64,000 nucleotides of DNA from an uncultured Pirellula sp. (GCA_903858115.1 CAIOHR010000349.1:47649-111648), one strand, 5' to 3'; positions 1-8,930 are shown, counted from the stretch's first letter. Translations and numbers: made by a program. Notes: generated by a model from the letters alone, not told the origin.

Positions 1-1
1 T

Positions 2-388
2 CATACCGATCGCTTATCGTTCATCGAAATTGCGAGGCAAACCAGGCAACTCATACAGCTAGCACGTACCGGACAGTTGAAGCAGGAGCATCTTACCGGG
101 GGTACTTTCACCGTCACGAATCTAGGTATGTTTGGCATCGACGCTTTCACACCGATACTCAACCTCCCGCAAGCAGCGATTCTGGGAATCGGTCGTATCA
201 TCGAAGAGTCAGTCGTTCGCGACAGACGTCTCGAAGTCGGCCTGACGCTGACCCTCAGTCTGACCTTCGACCACCGCATCCTCGACGGCGCTCCAGCCGC
301 CCGCTTCTTGCAGGCCATCGCCACCGCCATCGCCAATCCCACTTTTGCATTGACTGACACCTCATTTGGATCAATGGACAAGAACTGA
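2..388 (+). CDS. 2-oxoacid dehydrogenase E2 (dihydrolipoyl acyltransferase), C-terminal part
   Basis: This is the 3' end of a gene whose start lies left of the window; the frame is open from base 2. The reading matches the catalytic domain of E2 acyltransferases: a GGTFTVTNLGMFG stretch, then FTPILNLPQAAILGIG, and the active-site block DHRILDGAPAARFL, which has the HxxxDG histidine and aspartate of the chloramphenicol-acetyltransferase-like fold. In the family, this domain moves the acyl group from lipoyl-lysine to CoA inside the pyruvate or 2-oxoglutarate dehydrogenase core. Which complex it belongs to cannot be decided without the missing N-terminal lipoyl and E3-binding domains. It is the only metabolic housekeeping gene at this end and converges on the next gene. 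Confidence 0.88.
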   Translation, partial: HTDRLSFIEIARQTRQLIQLARTGQLKQEHLTGGTFTVTNLGMFGIDAFTPILNLPQAAILGIGRIIEESVVRDRRLEVGLTLTLSLTFDHRILDGAPAARFLQAIATAIANPTFALTDTSFGSMDKN

Positions 389-575
389 GCCAGCCATCGC
401 GGAAGGAAACGGCAGAGACGGCAGCGGCGATTCTATCGCAATGTGGGACGCGGGCGTCCAGCATTCGAGAATCGGAAGACCGAGCGCGATGCCGAGGCCG
501 CGAAAGAACCTGCTACGGTGGTTGTGTGATTGCCGGGAAGTCATTGATCGATGAATGTCGTTTCTCGTGATCGAC

Positions 576-887
576 TTAGTCGGCCGGGTCGAGCACCAGC
601 AAATGCATGCCGAGCACGTAATCTTTGACATTGACGCGATACGCTTGCATGTGCGGCGAAACCGAGTGCGCCTTGAGTGCGGCGAGGTCTTCCCACTTCT
701 CCACGACGACGACTTTGTCGGGACCGACCTTGGCTTGATTGGACAGATCGGTTAGTGCGTCCAGAGCAGGGCCGTATTCGATGCAGCCTTTCTCTGCGCG
801 GACGTCGGAAATGATTTTCCGGAACTCGGTCAGGTATGTTTCGCGCGTGCCTGGTGCGAGTTCAATGGTGGCGATGACGTGGATCAT
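576..887 (-). CDS. antibiotic biosynthesis monooxygenase (ABM/YgiN-like) domain protein
   Basis: This 103-residue protein looks like a single ABM ferredoxin-like domain. It starts MIHVIATIELAPG, continues with the FRKIISDVRAEKGCIEY helix-strand unit, and has the VVVEKWEDLAALKAH segment typical of small dimeric YgiN-type quinol or haem-degrading monooxygenases. There is no signal peptide, so it is expected to be cytoplasmic. AAAGGAAA lies just upstream of the ATG. It is the last gene of the run leading down from the DUF1549/DUF1553 gene. The substrate cannot be told from sequence, and 'monooxygenase' is the family name, not a demonstrated activity. Confidence 0.75.
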   Translation of the reverse strand: MIHVIATIELAPGTRETYLTEFRKIISDVRAEKGCIEYGPALDALTDLSNQAKVGPDKVVVVEKWEDLAALKAHSVSPHMQAYRVNVKDYVLGMHLLVLDPAD

Positions 888-900
888 TTTTTTCCTTTCG

Positions 901-1065
901 TTACTTCACAAACTTCACGTCCAACGTAGGCAGCAGGGCTTTCACTTTGGCCTGTGCTTCGTCGGCATGGATAAGGTTGAGGGATTCCTGGTTGGGGAAT
1001 CGTATGCAGATGTGGCCACGGCCTTCGTCATCAACGTCGCCGGGTCCGTCAAGGATGTTTTTCAT
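901..1065 (-). CDS. small hypothetical protein (54 aa)
   Basis: This short open frame starts with ATG ten bases after the stop of the preceding DUF1553 gene and ends 13 bases before the next ATG. It encodes an acidic 54-residue peptide beginning MKNILDGPGDVDDEG and ending LPTLDVKFVK. I do not recognise a family. Its tight fit between two same-strand genes, and its ordinary, non-repetitive composition, argue that it may be translated. It could also be the degraded C-terminus of a larger protein. Confidence 0.35.
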   Translation of the reverse strand: MKNILDGPGDVDDEGRGHICIRFPNQESLNLIHADEAQAKVKALLPTLDVKFVK

Positions 1066-1074
1066 GAATGGGAT

Positions 1075-4044
1075 TCAGTTCACAAAAAGAAACTCGTTGC
1101 TGTTGATAAGCACGCGGCAGAGCGCGGCGAGGCCGTTCTTCTGAGCATATGCGATGAAGCCGGGGAGTTCATCCTCCGTCGGTTCGCGCAGCAGGATGCA
1201 GCGGATGGCTTCGGCGGGCGTAGTGACTTGTTTGCCCAACTCACTGCTGAAGTGCAGGACGAAACTGTTGTTGTAGAGCGCGAGGGATTGAAGCGACGAG
1301 GCGGAGAAACTGCGGCTCGAGGCGAGCAGTCCGAGGTCGGGGAAGTCGAGCATGTCCATGAAAGGGTCGGGCACGCCGCGCCAGACAAAGCGGTAGATGC
1401 TGCGGCGATGCCTCGGTAGCGCGGACCAGTCGTAGGCGGCGTAGTCGAGCGTGGGCGTGAGCTGCACGGGCGGGCCGGTGATGAATTGCCGCTCGCTGGG
1501 ACCGCCGAGGGTGAGGTCGAGTCTGTCAGCCGCAGCGAGGACGAAGTCACGGTAGCTGTCGGCGTCGAGGCGCAAGCGATTCATGCGCCAGAGCAGACGG
1601 TTGTCGCCGTCGAGCTTTGCACCCTCTTCGCGGTGCTCGCTGCTCTGGCGATACACGGCGCTGGTGACGATGAGGCGGTGCAAATGCTTCAAGGAGCCGC
1701 CGCTGTCTCGCAATTCGCAGGCGAGCCAGTCGAGCAGTTCGGGATGCGAAGGCACGCCGCCCATGCGCCCGAAATCGCTGGGCGTATCGCAGATGCCGCG
1801 ACCGAAATGGTAATGCCACACGCGGTTCGCGATGCTGCGCCAGGTGAGCGGGTTTTTGTCATCGGCGATCCAATCCGCGAGCGAAGCGCGGCGTTCGGAT
1901 TCATCGCCGGCGTGCGCGCTGGTGAAACGCGCGGGCAGCACCTTCACGGCACTGATCGCGCCGCTATCGGCGTCACCGATGGGCTTATCAAACTCTCCGC
2001 GTTTCAAGATGTGCACGACCTTGGGCTTGGCCACGGTGGTCGGCTTGCCTTTGCTGACGGCGAGCAGCACATCGGCCTGCCTGCCTGCGGCATAGACGAG
2101 CGCCGGCGCGGGCAGCTTTTGCATTGCATCGGCGGCATGCAGGCGCAGCACATGAGCAGCGAGCGCGACGTGTTGCGGCTCGGTGCGTTTATCGGCGGGA
2201 ATCGCGAGCGCGGAGGAGGCGATCGCAGGCATCGCTGAAACGCGGGCTGCGGGTTCATCGGTCGCGGAGAGTGTGAAGCGGCCCACGAGATGCGACTGCG
2301 GCGCGAGTTGCTTCAGCGAGATGGTGAGCTTCGCGTCAGGCTTCAAGTTAAGCGGAGCAGCGAGTTCGAACACTGCATGGTGCGACTGACCCACGGCCGG
2401 ATGAATACCCCAGCCCGTGGCCGCGTTGCCGTCAATTGCCGATGGAGCTGCGTAGCTGGCTTGATTGAAGTCCGCCGTCGCGCGTGAGAACTTCAACTTC
2501 ACCGGCGACGATGCTCCAGCATCGAAGACCTGCGCCTCAAACTCGCTTACCGTAAGATTACCATTGTCCTGCCTGCCCGGACCGTCTTTGGGCAGGGACT
2601 TGTCCGCGATGACATCGAGCCGCAACGCGGTGATGCTCGCGAGGGGCGCCGTGGCGGTGATGACATACGTGTCTTTCTCCGGCTTGGTGCCGCCGGAGAT
2701 GATGACCTCGCCGCTGCGCGAAAGCGTCGCGCCCTCGGTGCTGATGAAGCTCTCGTATTCGAGCGTCGTCCATTTTACCGCCGGCCCCTGACGCTTCTCC
2801 CAATCGGCGACGATCACCTCATTTTCTGCTGTGAGCAGCACGGTCTTGTCCTGCGATTCAGCGGCGGTGAGCAGCGACTGCCAATGCTTCCGCTGCTGCG
2901 CGACCTTCATGTCTTCATCAAAAGGAATATCGCCTTCAATGATGCCCGCAAAGACTGCTTGCAGCGCGTAGTAATCCTCCTGCGTGATCGGATCGAACTT
3001 GTGCGCGTGGCATCGGGCGCAGTTCGCCGTGGTACTGGTGAAGGCCGCCATCGTCTGCGTCACCAAATCATCGCGGTCGAGGTAGTCGAAGTTCGTCGGA
3101 GCCGTCTCATACGCGCTGTGGTCAAACACCCCCGCGCCAAGAAACCCGAGCGCAGCGATGAGACGCGGCTCCTCGGGGAAAAGACGGTCCGCAGCGAGCT
3201 GCTCGCGCACAAACCGAGACCAAGGCTTATCGGCGTTCAGCGACTCGATGACATAGTCGCGATACCGCCACGCATGATCCCGTGGCAGATCGTGACCACA
3301 TCCATGCGTCTCCGCGAAATGAATCGTATCCAGCCAGTGCCGCGCCCAGCGCTCGCCATAGCGCGGCGAAGCGAGCAACCGGTCCACCAGATGCTCGTAA
3401 GCCTTCGGATCACTGTCCTTTTCAAAAGCCTCTACCTCGGCAGGTGACGGCGGCAAACCATGCAGATCGAAATACAACCGCCGGATTAGCGTGCGCCGGT
3501 TTGCTTCCGGAGAAGGGGTCAACTTCCGCTCCGCGAGCCGCGCCCGGATGAAGCCATCCACCGGATGCTCGACCGTCGAGCCTGCGATGACTGGAAGCGC
3601 GGGTTTCACCAGCGGCTTGAGTGACCACCAGTCCGTGGTATTTGGTCGCGTCTCTACGAGCACGCGCGGATCGGACGCTCCGCGCTTCACCCATTCCTCC
3701 AGCAGCGCGATCTCCGACGCCGGGAGTTTTTCTTTCGGCGGCATCTGGTGATCGTCATCTGACCAGCGCACCATCTTGATGAGCAAGCTCTCCTCCGGTT
3801 TTCCCACAACGATAGCAGGCCCCGAGTCTCCTCCTTCCTCCCAGCCCGATTTGGAATCGAGCGTCAGCCCAGCCTTCATTGTCTTTTCGTGCGAATGACA
3901 CTCGTAGCAGCGCTGTTTCAACAACGGCTCGATTTTGGACGTGAAGAACTCATCCACATTCGCCGATGCAACATCAGCCGCCCGGACTGGCGTTGCAATC
4001 AGCAACAGGCCCAGCAGCATGATGGTGAATGAGTTGTTTCTCAT
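1075..4044 (-). CDS. secreted cytochrome-domain protein PSCyt1-DUF1549-DUF1553
   Basis: This is a planctomycetal PSCyt/PSD protein of 989 residues. The start is set by the signal peptide (MRNNSFTIMLLGLLLIA, cut after VRAA) and by AAGGAG eight bases upstream; the frame stays open further upstream only as a shadow of the next gene. Residues 46-50 are CYECH, a haem-type CxxCH in the PSCyt1 domain. DUF1549 follows at about 130-340 and includes NCARCHAHKFDP. The middle of the protein has a discoidin (F5/8 type C)-like stretch containing SAIDGNAATGW. The last 300 residues are DUF1553, ending INSNEFLFVN. In this phylum such proteins sit beside DUF1501 partners, as here. The function is not established; a periplasmic redox or glycan role is only inference. 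Confidence 0.9.
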   Translation of the reverse strand: MRNNSFTIMLLGLLLIATPVRAADVASANVDEFFTSKIEPLLKQRCYECHSHEKTMKAGLTLDSKSGWEEGGDSGPAIVVGKPEESLLIKMVRWSDDDHQMPPKEKLPASEIALLEEWVKRGASDPRVLVETRPNTTDWWSLKPLVKPALPVIAGSTVEHPVDGFIRARLAERKLTPSPEANRRTLIRRLYFDLHGLPPSPAEVEAFEKDSDPKAYEHLVDRLLASPRYGERWARHWLDTIHFAETHGCGHDLPRDHAWRYRDYVIESLNADKPWSRFVREQLAADRLFPEEPRLIAALGFLGAGVFDHSAYETAPTNFDYLDRDDLVTQTMAAFTSTTANCARCHAHKFDPITQEDYYALQAVFAGIIEGDIPFDEDMKVAQQRKHWQSLLTAAESQDKTVLLTAENEVIVADWEKRQGPAVKWTTLEYESFISTEGATLSRSGEVIISGGTKPEKDTYVITATAPLASITALRLDVIADKSLPKDGPGRQDNGNLTVSEFEAQVFDAGASSPVKLKFSRATADFNQASYAAPSAIDGNAATGWGIHPAVGQSHHAVFELAAPLNLKPDAKLTISLKQLAPQSHLVGRFTLSATDEPAARVSAMPAIASSALAIPADKRTEPQHVALAAHVLRLHAADAMQKLPAPALVYAAGRQADVLLAVSKGKPTTVAKPKVVHILKRGEFDKPIGDADSGAISAVKVLPARFTSAHAGDESERRASLADWIADDKNPLTWRSIANRVWHYHFGRGICDTPSDFGRMGGVPSHPELLDWLACELRDSGGSLKHLHRLIVTSAVYRQSSEHREEGAKLDGDNRLLWRMNRLRLDADSYRDFVLAAADRLDLTLGGPSERQFITGPPVQLTPTLDYAAYDWSALPRHRRSIYRFVWRGVPDPFMDMLDFPDLGLLASSRSFSASSLQSLALYNNSFVLHFSSELGKQVTTPAEAIRCILLREPTEDELPGFIAYAQKNGLAALCRVLINSNEFLFVN

Positions 4045-4127
4045 GACTGGCTCCTTGGGACCGATGCGCGGTCCGCAGCGATGTCTGGCATATAATTCCG
4101 ATGCGTTTTCATGGCCGGTGATTGGCT

Positions 4128-5606
4128 TCAAGCGAGAATCTCCTTCACCACGTTCCCATGCACATCCGTGAGGCGTCGGTCCACGCCGTTGGTGCGCACG
4201 GTGAGTTTTTGATGATCGATGCCGAGCAGGTGCAGGATGGTGGCATGCATATCGTAGCCGGTGGTGATGTCTTGCGCGGCCTGGTAGCCCAGATCGTCGC
4301 TCTGGCCGTGGGCGATGCCGGGCTTGATGCCTGCGCCCCAAAGCCAGCTCACAAAACTGCCGCAGTTGTGATCGCGGCCCAGTGATCCCTGCGAAAACGG
4401 CGTGCGTCCAAACTCCGTGGTCCAGACGACGAGTGTGTCTTCGGCGAGTCCGCGCTGGCGGAGATCGCGCAGCAGGGCGGCGATTGGCTTGTCGATGCTG
4501 GCGCACATGGGCGGGAGTTCTTTGGGGATGTTGCCGTGGTTGTCCCAGTTGTTCACCGCGCCCTCGGGGCCGCTCCACACCTGGACAAAGCGCACGCCGC
4601 GCTCGATGAGTCGCGTTGCGAGCAGGCAACGCTTGCCGAAGTCAGCAGTGGCTTTGTCGGCGCTGTCGAGGCAGTAGGCCTGGCGTGCAGACTCGGGCTC
4701 GCGCATCACGTCGAAGGCTTCGGGCGCGCTGAGCTGAAGCTTTGCGGCGAGTTGATAGCCGGCAATGCGGGCATCGAGTCGTGAATCGCCGGGATGTTGC
4801 GCGGCGTGCGCCTGATTCATCTGGTTCAACAACGCCAGTCCGTCGCCATCGGCCTGGCGCGTGGCGAAGGCGAACTTGTCGCTGGCAAAGAGGTCGGGGA
4901 TGGGTTGCGACGCGCCTGCTTTGATGACGGTGCCTTGATGCACGGCAGGCAGAAAGCCAGAGGTGAAGCAACCGCGTCCGTTGTAGGGTAGGCCGCGCGC
5001 ATCAGGCAGCACGATGAAGGTGGGAAGGTTGTCGGTGAGATTGCCGAGCGCGTAGGAAATCCATGCACCCATGCAGGGGAAGCCCGGCAGCAGGAAGCCG
5101 TTGTTCATCAGGTAGGCGCTCTGACCATGCACATTCGAGCGGCCCTGCATCGCCATGAGAAAGGCCATCTCGTCCACGAGCTTCGCCTGCTCGGGAAACA
5201 GACTGCTCGCCCAGCGTCCGCTTTGACCATGCTGCTTGAACTCAAACGGGCTCTTCATCAGCGGCCCCTGCATGCCGGTCGCGCCTTCGATTTTCACCTT
5301 CGAGCCGAGCTCCTGTCCGTGCTGTTTCGTGAGCATCGGTTTGTAATCCCAGAGGTCCATCGGGCTCGCGCCGCCATTCATGAAAAGCTGGATGACGCGT
5401 TTCACTTTTGCCGGATGATGAATGCCGCCGTTGAACTCCGGCCTTGGCATCGGGACGATGGCGGAGGCATCGCGAGCGAGCAGTTGCGAAAGCGCGACCC
5501 CCGCGAATCCGCTGCTGATGCCACCGAGAAAGTCGCGTCGGGTGTGAAGTGGAAGTGTGTTCATGGGGTTCAGAAGTCTGTTCATGGGGTTCAATGGTGG
5601 AGGCAT
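4128..5606 (-). CDS. DUF1501 family Tat-exported protein
   Basis: DUF1501 proteins belong to the alkaline-phosphatase/sulfatase-like superfamily and are exported. The N-terminus has a twin-arginine motif, TRRDFLGGISSG, followed by a hydrophobic stretch. Family hallmarks are visible: IQLFMNGGASPMDLWDYKP, RGVRFVQVWSG, VVWTTEFGRTPFSQG, GRDHN, and the C-terminal LTDVHGNVVKEIL. The start is uncertain because a 15-base direct repeat (5559-5573 and 5580-5594, 21 bases apart) supplies in-frame ATGs at 5606, 5585 and 5564. The last gives the most natural Tat signal. The gene pairs with the DUF1549/DUF1553 gene 83 bases downstream, the usual planctomycetal arrangement. Substrate unknown. Confidence 0.9.
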   Translation of the reverse strand: MPPPLNPMNRLLNPMNTLPLHTRRDFLGGISSGFAGVALSQLLARDASAIVPMPRPEFNGGIHHPAKVKRVIQLFMNGGASPMDLWDYKPMLTKQHGQELGSKVKIEGATGMQGPLMKSPFEFKQHGQSGRWASSLFPEQAKLVDEMAFLMAMQGRSNVHGQSAYLMNNGFLLPGFPCMGAWISYALGNLTDNLPTFIVLPDARGLPYNGRGCFTSGFLPAVHQGTVIKAGASQPIPDLFASDKFAFATRQADGDGLALLNQMNQAHAAQHPGDSRLDARIAGYQLAAKLQLSAPEAFDVMREPESARQAYCLDSADKATADFGKRCLLATRLIERGVRFVQVWSGPEGAVNNWDNHGNIPKELPPMCASIDKPIAALLRDLRQRGLAEDTLVVWTTEFGRTPFSQGSLGRDHNCGSFVSWLWGAGIKPGIAHGQSDDLGYQAAQDITTGYDMHATILHLLGIDHQKLTVRTNGVDRRLTDVHGNVVKEILA

Positions 5607-5780
5607 TCAGCGAAGGACTTCGCCTTTTGTCGCGCCGGCAGGCACATCGAGAAACTGTATCTGTCAAACGGTCTCAAAGCCCGCGTAGTCGATGAATTCC
5701 CACATGGCTTTCTCGTCTCGCGTGACCTCGAAAACCCTCGGCTGCTCGCCCAGGTTGTAGCGCACCTCAGCACCTCAGGG

Positions 5781-7058
5781 CTACTCCCGCCCCTGAAACT
5801 CTTCTTCTCTGGGCAGAGCATTTACTTTCCAAGTGGGGGGATAGAAGCGGACGATGCGTTTCGGGCGGTAGCCTTCGAGCATCATGTCCATCTTGAGCTT
5901 GATCTGCACGCCGCTGCTGCCGGGATCGACGGGGATCGTCTTCACGTCGAGGATACCGCCGGTTTTGCGGTCGTTCACGGGGTCGTAGGTCATGAGGCTA
6001 TCGCGCGCGACGGCAAGGCCTCCGCGCGGTTCGGCAGGCGGCGGGCTGCCATCGGCCGGCGGTTTGGCGTTCGGGTCTTTGATGGTGAGTTCGTCGAAGA
6101 GCTTGGGATCGACATTGCCAAAGAAGGTGATGGTGACGAATTGAGGCTCGTCCTCGACGGCGGTGACCCAGCCGGGCAGCCCGCGCTGGCGGATGTGGAT
6201 GCGGTGGCGTTCGAGTTGCTGAGCGCTGGCAAGGTTTCGCGCTTGTTCATCGAGCCACACGTCGGTGATGCGTCCAGGGCCGTAGAGGGTGGCCCAGGTG
6301 AGATTGAAGAGGACGCTTTGGCCGGGTTGCAGGGCTTTAAGATCTTCTAAGGCTTTGCCTTCGAAGATGCGGGTGCTGGCGAGGAGGTCGAAGGTCTTCG
6401 GGGAATGGAGTGCTGAAGTAGTGGCGTTTTTTGGAACCCCAGCACTCCCTTTCTCCACGACTCCATCACTCCCGGCTCCGCTCTGGAGCGATGCAGTGAG
6501 CTTCATCGTGGTGAGGTCCACGCTGTCGATCTTCCAGAGCTGCTTCTGCCGCGTATGATGCGTGAAGTCATCCTCGATGCGGAAGCAGCGGCGGAAGTCG
6601 AACTCCGGGGTCTTGCGCCGGAAAGCGGTGTCGGGTGGCGGTGTCTTGTCATTCGGATCGACCAGATAAAACAAGCCGTGCAGGTGTGTGCCCAGCGGGA
6701 TGTCCTGAAGCGCGGCCGGTGCTCCATGAAACCAGATGGAGCCATACGGCAGCATCCCCGCATCGACCGGGAGGTCCCAAACTCCGCGATCCTGGCTGTC
6801 ATTGCGATCCACGCGAATCTGGAACCGCCGTTCGAGATGGTCCACCTTGATGAGTTCGCCCGAGACCGCGTGCGCCGATCCCTCCGGCGGAAACTGACCT
6901 TCGACGATCTGATACCATTCGGGCGCGGCATTCGGATCCTTGGGATTTCGCTTCTTCTCGCCGGCCTTCACCGGTCCATCGGCGTCGGTGCGGAACTTGG
7001 GTTTGTCCTCGGCGTGGAGGAGTGCGGTGAGACAGCAGAGGGCGAGCAGGAGACGCAT
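5781..7058 (-). CDS. secreted protein of unknown function, paralog A
   Basis: I do not recognise a named family. The 425-residue product begins with a clear signal peptide (MRLLLALCCLTALLHAED). Conserved blocks are shared with the protein at 13835-15139: MLPYGSIWFHGAPAALQDIPLGT versus MLPYGMVRYHGAPADLRDVPLGT, and near the C-terminus SSGVQIKLKMDMMLEGYRPKRIVRF versus SSGIQIRIKVNQIIEGIRPGRIVRI. Both paralogs lie just downstream of a DUF1592/DUF1552 pair, so the three proteins probably act together outside the cytoplasm. About residues 195-219 are encoded by a palindromic repeat absent from the paralog (see 6401-6473). Confidence 0.75.
   Translation of the reverse strand: MRLLLALCCLTALLHAEDKPKFRTDADGPVKAGEKKRNPKDPNAAPEWYQIVEGQFPPEGSAHAVSGELIKVDHLERRFQIRVDRNDSQDRGVWDLPVDAGMLPYGSIWFHGAPAALQDIPLGTHLHGLFYLVDPNDKTPPPDTAFRRKTPEFDFRRCFRIEDDFTHHTRQKQLWKIDSVDLTTMKLTASLQSGAGSDGVVEKGSAGVPKNATTSALHSPKTFDLLASTRIFEGKALEDLKALQPGQSVLFNLTWATLYGPGRITDVWLDEQARNLASAQQLERHRIHIRQRGLPGWVTAVEDEPQFVTITFFGNVDPKLFDELTIKDPNAKPPADGSPPPAEPRGGLAVARDSLMTYDPVNDRKTGGILDVKTIPVDPGSSGVQIKLKMDMMLEGYRPKRIVRFYPPTWKVNALPREEEFQGRE
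6401..6473. repeat. palindromic element read in frame inside a coding sequence
   Basis: This stretch of about 73 bases has inverted ends (GGAATGGAGTG at one side, CACTCCC at the other) and inner repeats built on GGAGTGATGGAGT. Related GGAGTGATGGAGTGATGGG tandem motifs recur just outside the gene at about 7074-7095 and 7342-7362. The paralogous protein at 13835-15139 has no counterpart to the roughly 24 residues it encodes. Confidence 0.5.
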
Positions 7059-7096
7059 GTGGGGAACCGGAGTATTGGAGTGATGGAGTGATGGGA

Positions 7097-7322
7097 TCAG
7101 TCTTTCGGCTTCGTTTCGGCCGCTGTCTCAGGGCGTTTCAAACTCGCGGGCAGCGGCGCGGGCGGCAGTCGCCGCGCGGCGCATGATGCAACAGTTCGGC
7201 ATACGGCATCACCGTGAAGCTCATCACCTCGTCTGTGCTCTCGTTGCGGAACTTCCCACGAGGAGAGGCAACAGGGCAAAGGCGAGCGTGAGCGTCAGGA
7301 ATGTGATGGCGGGTAGTTTCAT
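7097..7322 (-). pseudogene. decayed small secreted protein
   Basis: An ATG at 7322 opens a perfect signal-peptide-like segment (MKLPAITFLTLTLAFALLPL) that stops after about 30 residues. The following bases make more sense in another frame, which ends in a proline/alanine/lysine-rich tail (LPPAPLPASLKRP) with its stop at 7097. Together they look like one short exported protein broken by a frameshift. This fills most of the 336-base gap between the DUF1552 gene and the unknown secreted gene; the rest holds GGAGTGATGGAGT-type repeats. It could also be spurious. Confidence 0.3.
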
Positions 7323-7394
7323 GTGTTTTTGGTTCTTGGTGGAGAGTTGGAGTGTTGGAGCAGTTCATAACTCCATAGCGGCAGTCGCCGAGCC

Positions 7395-8756
7395 TCAACC
7401 CACAATCTGCGAGAGCGGCCCCACGCTGTCCTGGAACTTGTCCGCCTTCACGTCCACGCGTTGCAGCATGGTGAGCAGCAGGTTGCTGAGGCGGGCGTCG
7501 CCATCGACGGGCCGCGAGCAAATCTTGTAGTGTTCCTGGGCGTTGGTGACGTCGTATTTGGTGATCTTCGGCAGGTTGAAATCCACGTGCGTGCCGTGCT
7601 TGTAGCCGAGCGCTTTGCCACCGGCGAGGATGGTGGGGAGGTTGGCGTTGCCGTGGCTGTGGCCGTAGGCCATGCCGCTGCCCCAGAGGACCTGCGTGGT
7701 GTCGAGCAGGGGTGTGTCGCCTTCCTTGTGCTCCTTGAGCTGGTCCAGGAAGTAGCTGAGCTGGCCAACGAGGAAGGTATCGGTCTCCGTGAGGCGGCGG
7801 AGCTGCTCGGGGTCGCCATTGTGATGGCTGAGGCCGTGGCGGGTCTGCAAAATGCCGATCTCAGGGATGCCGCTGGTGTTGCCCTCGCTGCCGATGCCGC
7901 AGGTGATGACGCGCGTCGAATCCGTGCGCAGCGCCATGACCATGAGGTCGTAGAAGAGGCGGTAATACTCGCCAGCCTCGGCCATGCTGAGCTTGCGCTG
8001 GAGGCGTGCAGCTTCGTCAGCAGGGACGGCGGGCTTGGGCACGTTCAGCCACTCGTCGGCGCGGCGGGTGCGCTCCTCGACCTGGCGCACGGCGGTTAGG
8101 TATTCGTCGAGCTTGCTGCGGTCTTCGCTGCCGAGATTGTTGTTCACGCGTTTTGCGTCATCGGCCACAATGTCAAGGATGCTGCTGCGACGGCTGAGAC
8201 GGCGGCGGATGGTCTCCTTGCTGTCCTTCTCGACGCCGAAGAGGACGTTGAAAATCTGCTGCGTATTCCGTTCGGCGGGAATCTGGATGCCATCCTTCGA
8301 CCACGCGAGCGAGGTGCCCTCGATGGCCATTTCGAGCGACGAAAAGCGCGTGGCATTGCCCTGCGCTTCGGCCATGAGCTGGTCAGCGGAGACGGTGTTG
8401 CGGAAAGCGCCGCCGTCGCCGGGGACGTTCGCACCGGTGAGCCAGACTCTCTCGCAGTTGTGGTGCTTGCCGATGACCATCGGGTGATGCAGGCCGCTGA
8501 TCGGCGTGATGTCAGCGCGGTGTTTTTCCAAAGCCTTGAGCGGCGCGGTGAACTCATAGTCCTTGCCCGCTTTATGAATCTGCCAAGTGAGCGTGTTCAC
8601 ACCGTTGGGGATGTAAAGAAACACGCTGCGCTTGGGCTTGGACGGCGCGGGGACTGCCGCCATACAGTTGAGAAGCGGCAAGGCGATAGTCGCACCGAGC
8701 CCTCGCAGCATCGTGCGTCGGGAGATTTGCCATTGGTGGAGATGGAGATGCGGCAT
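7395..8756 (-). CDS. DUF1552 family exported protein (copy 1)
   Basis: DUF1552 proteins are exported planctomycetal/verrucomicrobial proteins of unknown chemistry. I chose the ATG at 8756 (MPHLHLHQWQISRRTMLRG) because it places the twin-arginine signal near the N-terminus; the frame is open to 8819 but that part is repeat-derived. Family blocks are VFLYIPNGVN, PISGLHHPMVIGKHHNCERVWLTGA, DGIQIPAERN, RLSRRSSILDIV, LGSEDRSKLDEYLTAVRQVEERTRRA, and the C-terminal WGSGMAYGHSHGNANLPTIL. The product is about 453 residues, the usual family length. It lies between the DUF1592 gene upstream and the unknown secreted gene downstream, an order repeated at 13.8-19.5 kb. Confidence 0.9.
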   Translation of the reverse strand: MPHLHLHQWQISRRTMLRGLGATIALPLLNCMAAVPAPSKPKRSVFLYIPNGVNTLTWQIHKAGKDYEFTAPLKALEKHRADITPISGLHHPMVIGKHHNCERVWLTGANVPGDGGAFRNTVSADQLMAEAQGNATRFSSLEMAIEGTSLAWSKDGIQIPAERNTQQIFNVLFGVEKDSKETIRRRLSRRSSILDIVADDAKRVNNNLGSEDRSKLDEYLTAVRQVEERTRRADEWLNVPKPAVPADEAARLQRKLSMAEAGEYYRLFYDLMVMALRTDSTRVITCGIGSEGNTSGIPEIGILQTRHGLSHHNGDPEQLRRLTETDTFLVGQLSYFLDQLKEHKEGDTPLLDTTQVLWGSGMAYGHSHGNANLPTILAGGKALGYKHGTHVDFNLPKITKYDVTNAQEHYKICSRPVDGDARLSNLLLTMLQRVDVKADKFQDSVGPLSQIVG

Positions 8757-8820
8757 GATTGGTGCTTTCTTGGAGAGTCTTTGGTTGTTAGTTGTGCGAT
8801 TCTTAGTTGTGCGATTCATT

Positions 8821-8875
8821 GTACGACGGACTTCCAGTCCGTCGAGAATTTCGATGGACTGGAAGTCCGTCGTAC
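8821..8875. repeat. REP-like perfect palindrome
   Basis: A 55-base inverted repeat has two exactly complementary 20-base arms (starting GTACGACGGACTTCCAG) around a 15-base loop. Each arm is itself a small hairpin. It sits between the DUF1592 stop (8931) and the DUF1552 start. A relative lies inside the second DUF1592 gene at 17877-17955. Confidence 0.85.
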
Positions 8876-8930
8876 CTTTCGGTGCGGCTTTGTCGTGTTC
8901 GGGTTGTGGGACAAGTCGTCGGACGGATCG

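Noticed and set aside
4045..4629. Upstream extension of the first DUF1549/DUF1553 frame
   Set aside because: The frame is open but overlaps the DUF1501 gene in another phase. A signal peptide and AAGGAG mark the ATG at 4044.
5127..6350. 407-codon open frame on the plus strand across the DUF1501 and unknown secreted genes
   Set aside because: It is antisense to two genes with signal peptides and clear family motifs, has no recognisable domain, and is typical of spurious frames in G+C-rich DNA. Similar plus-strand frames over 1-19 kb were left out for the same reason.
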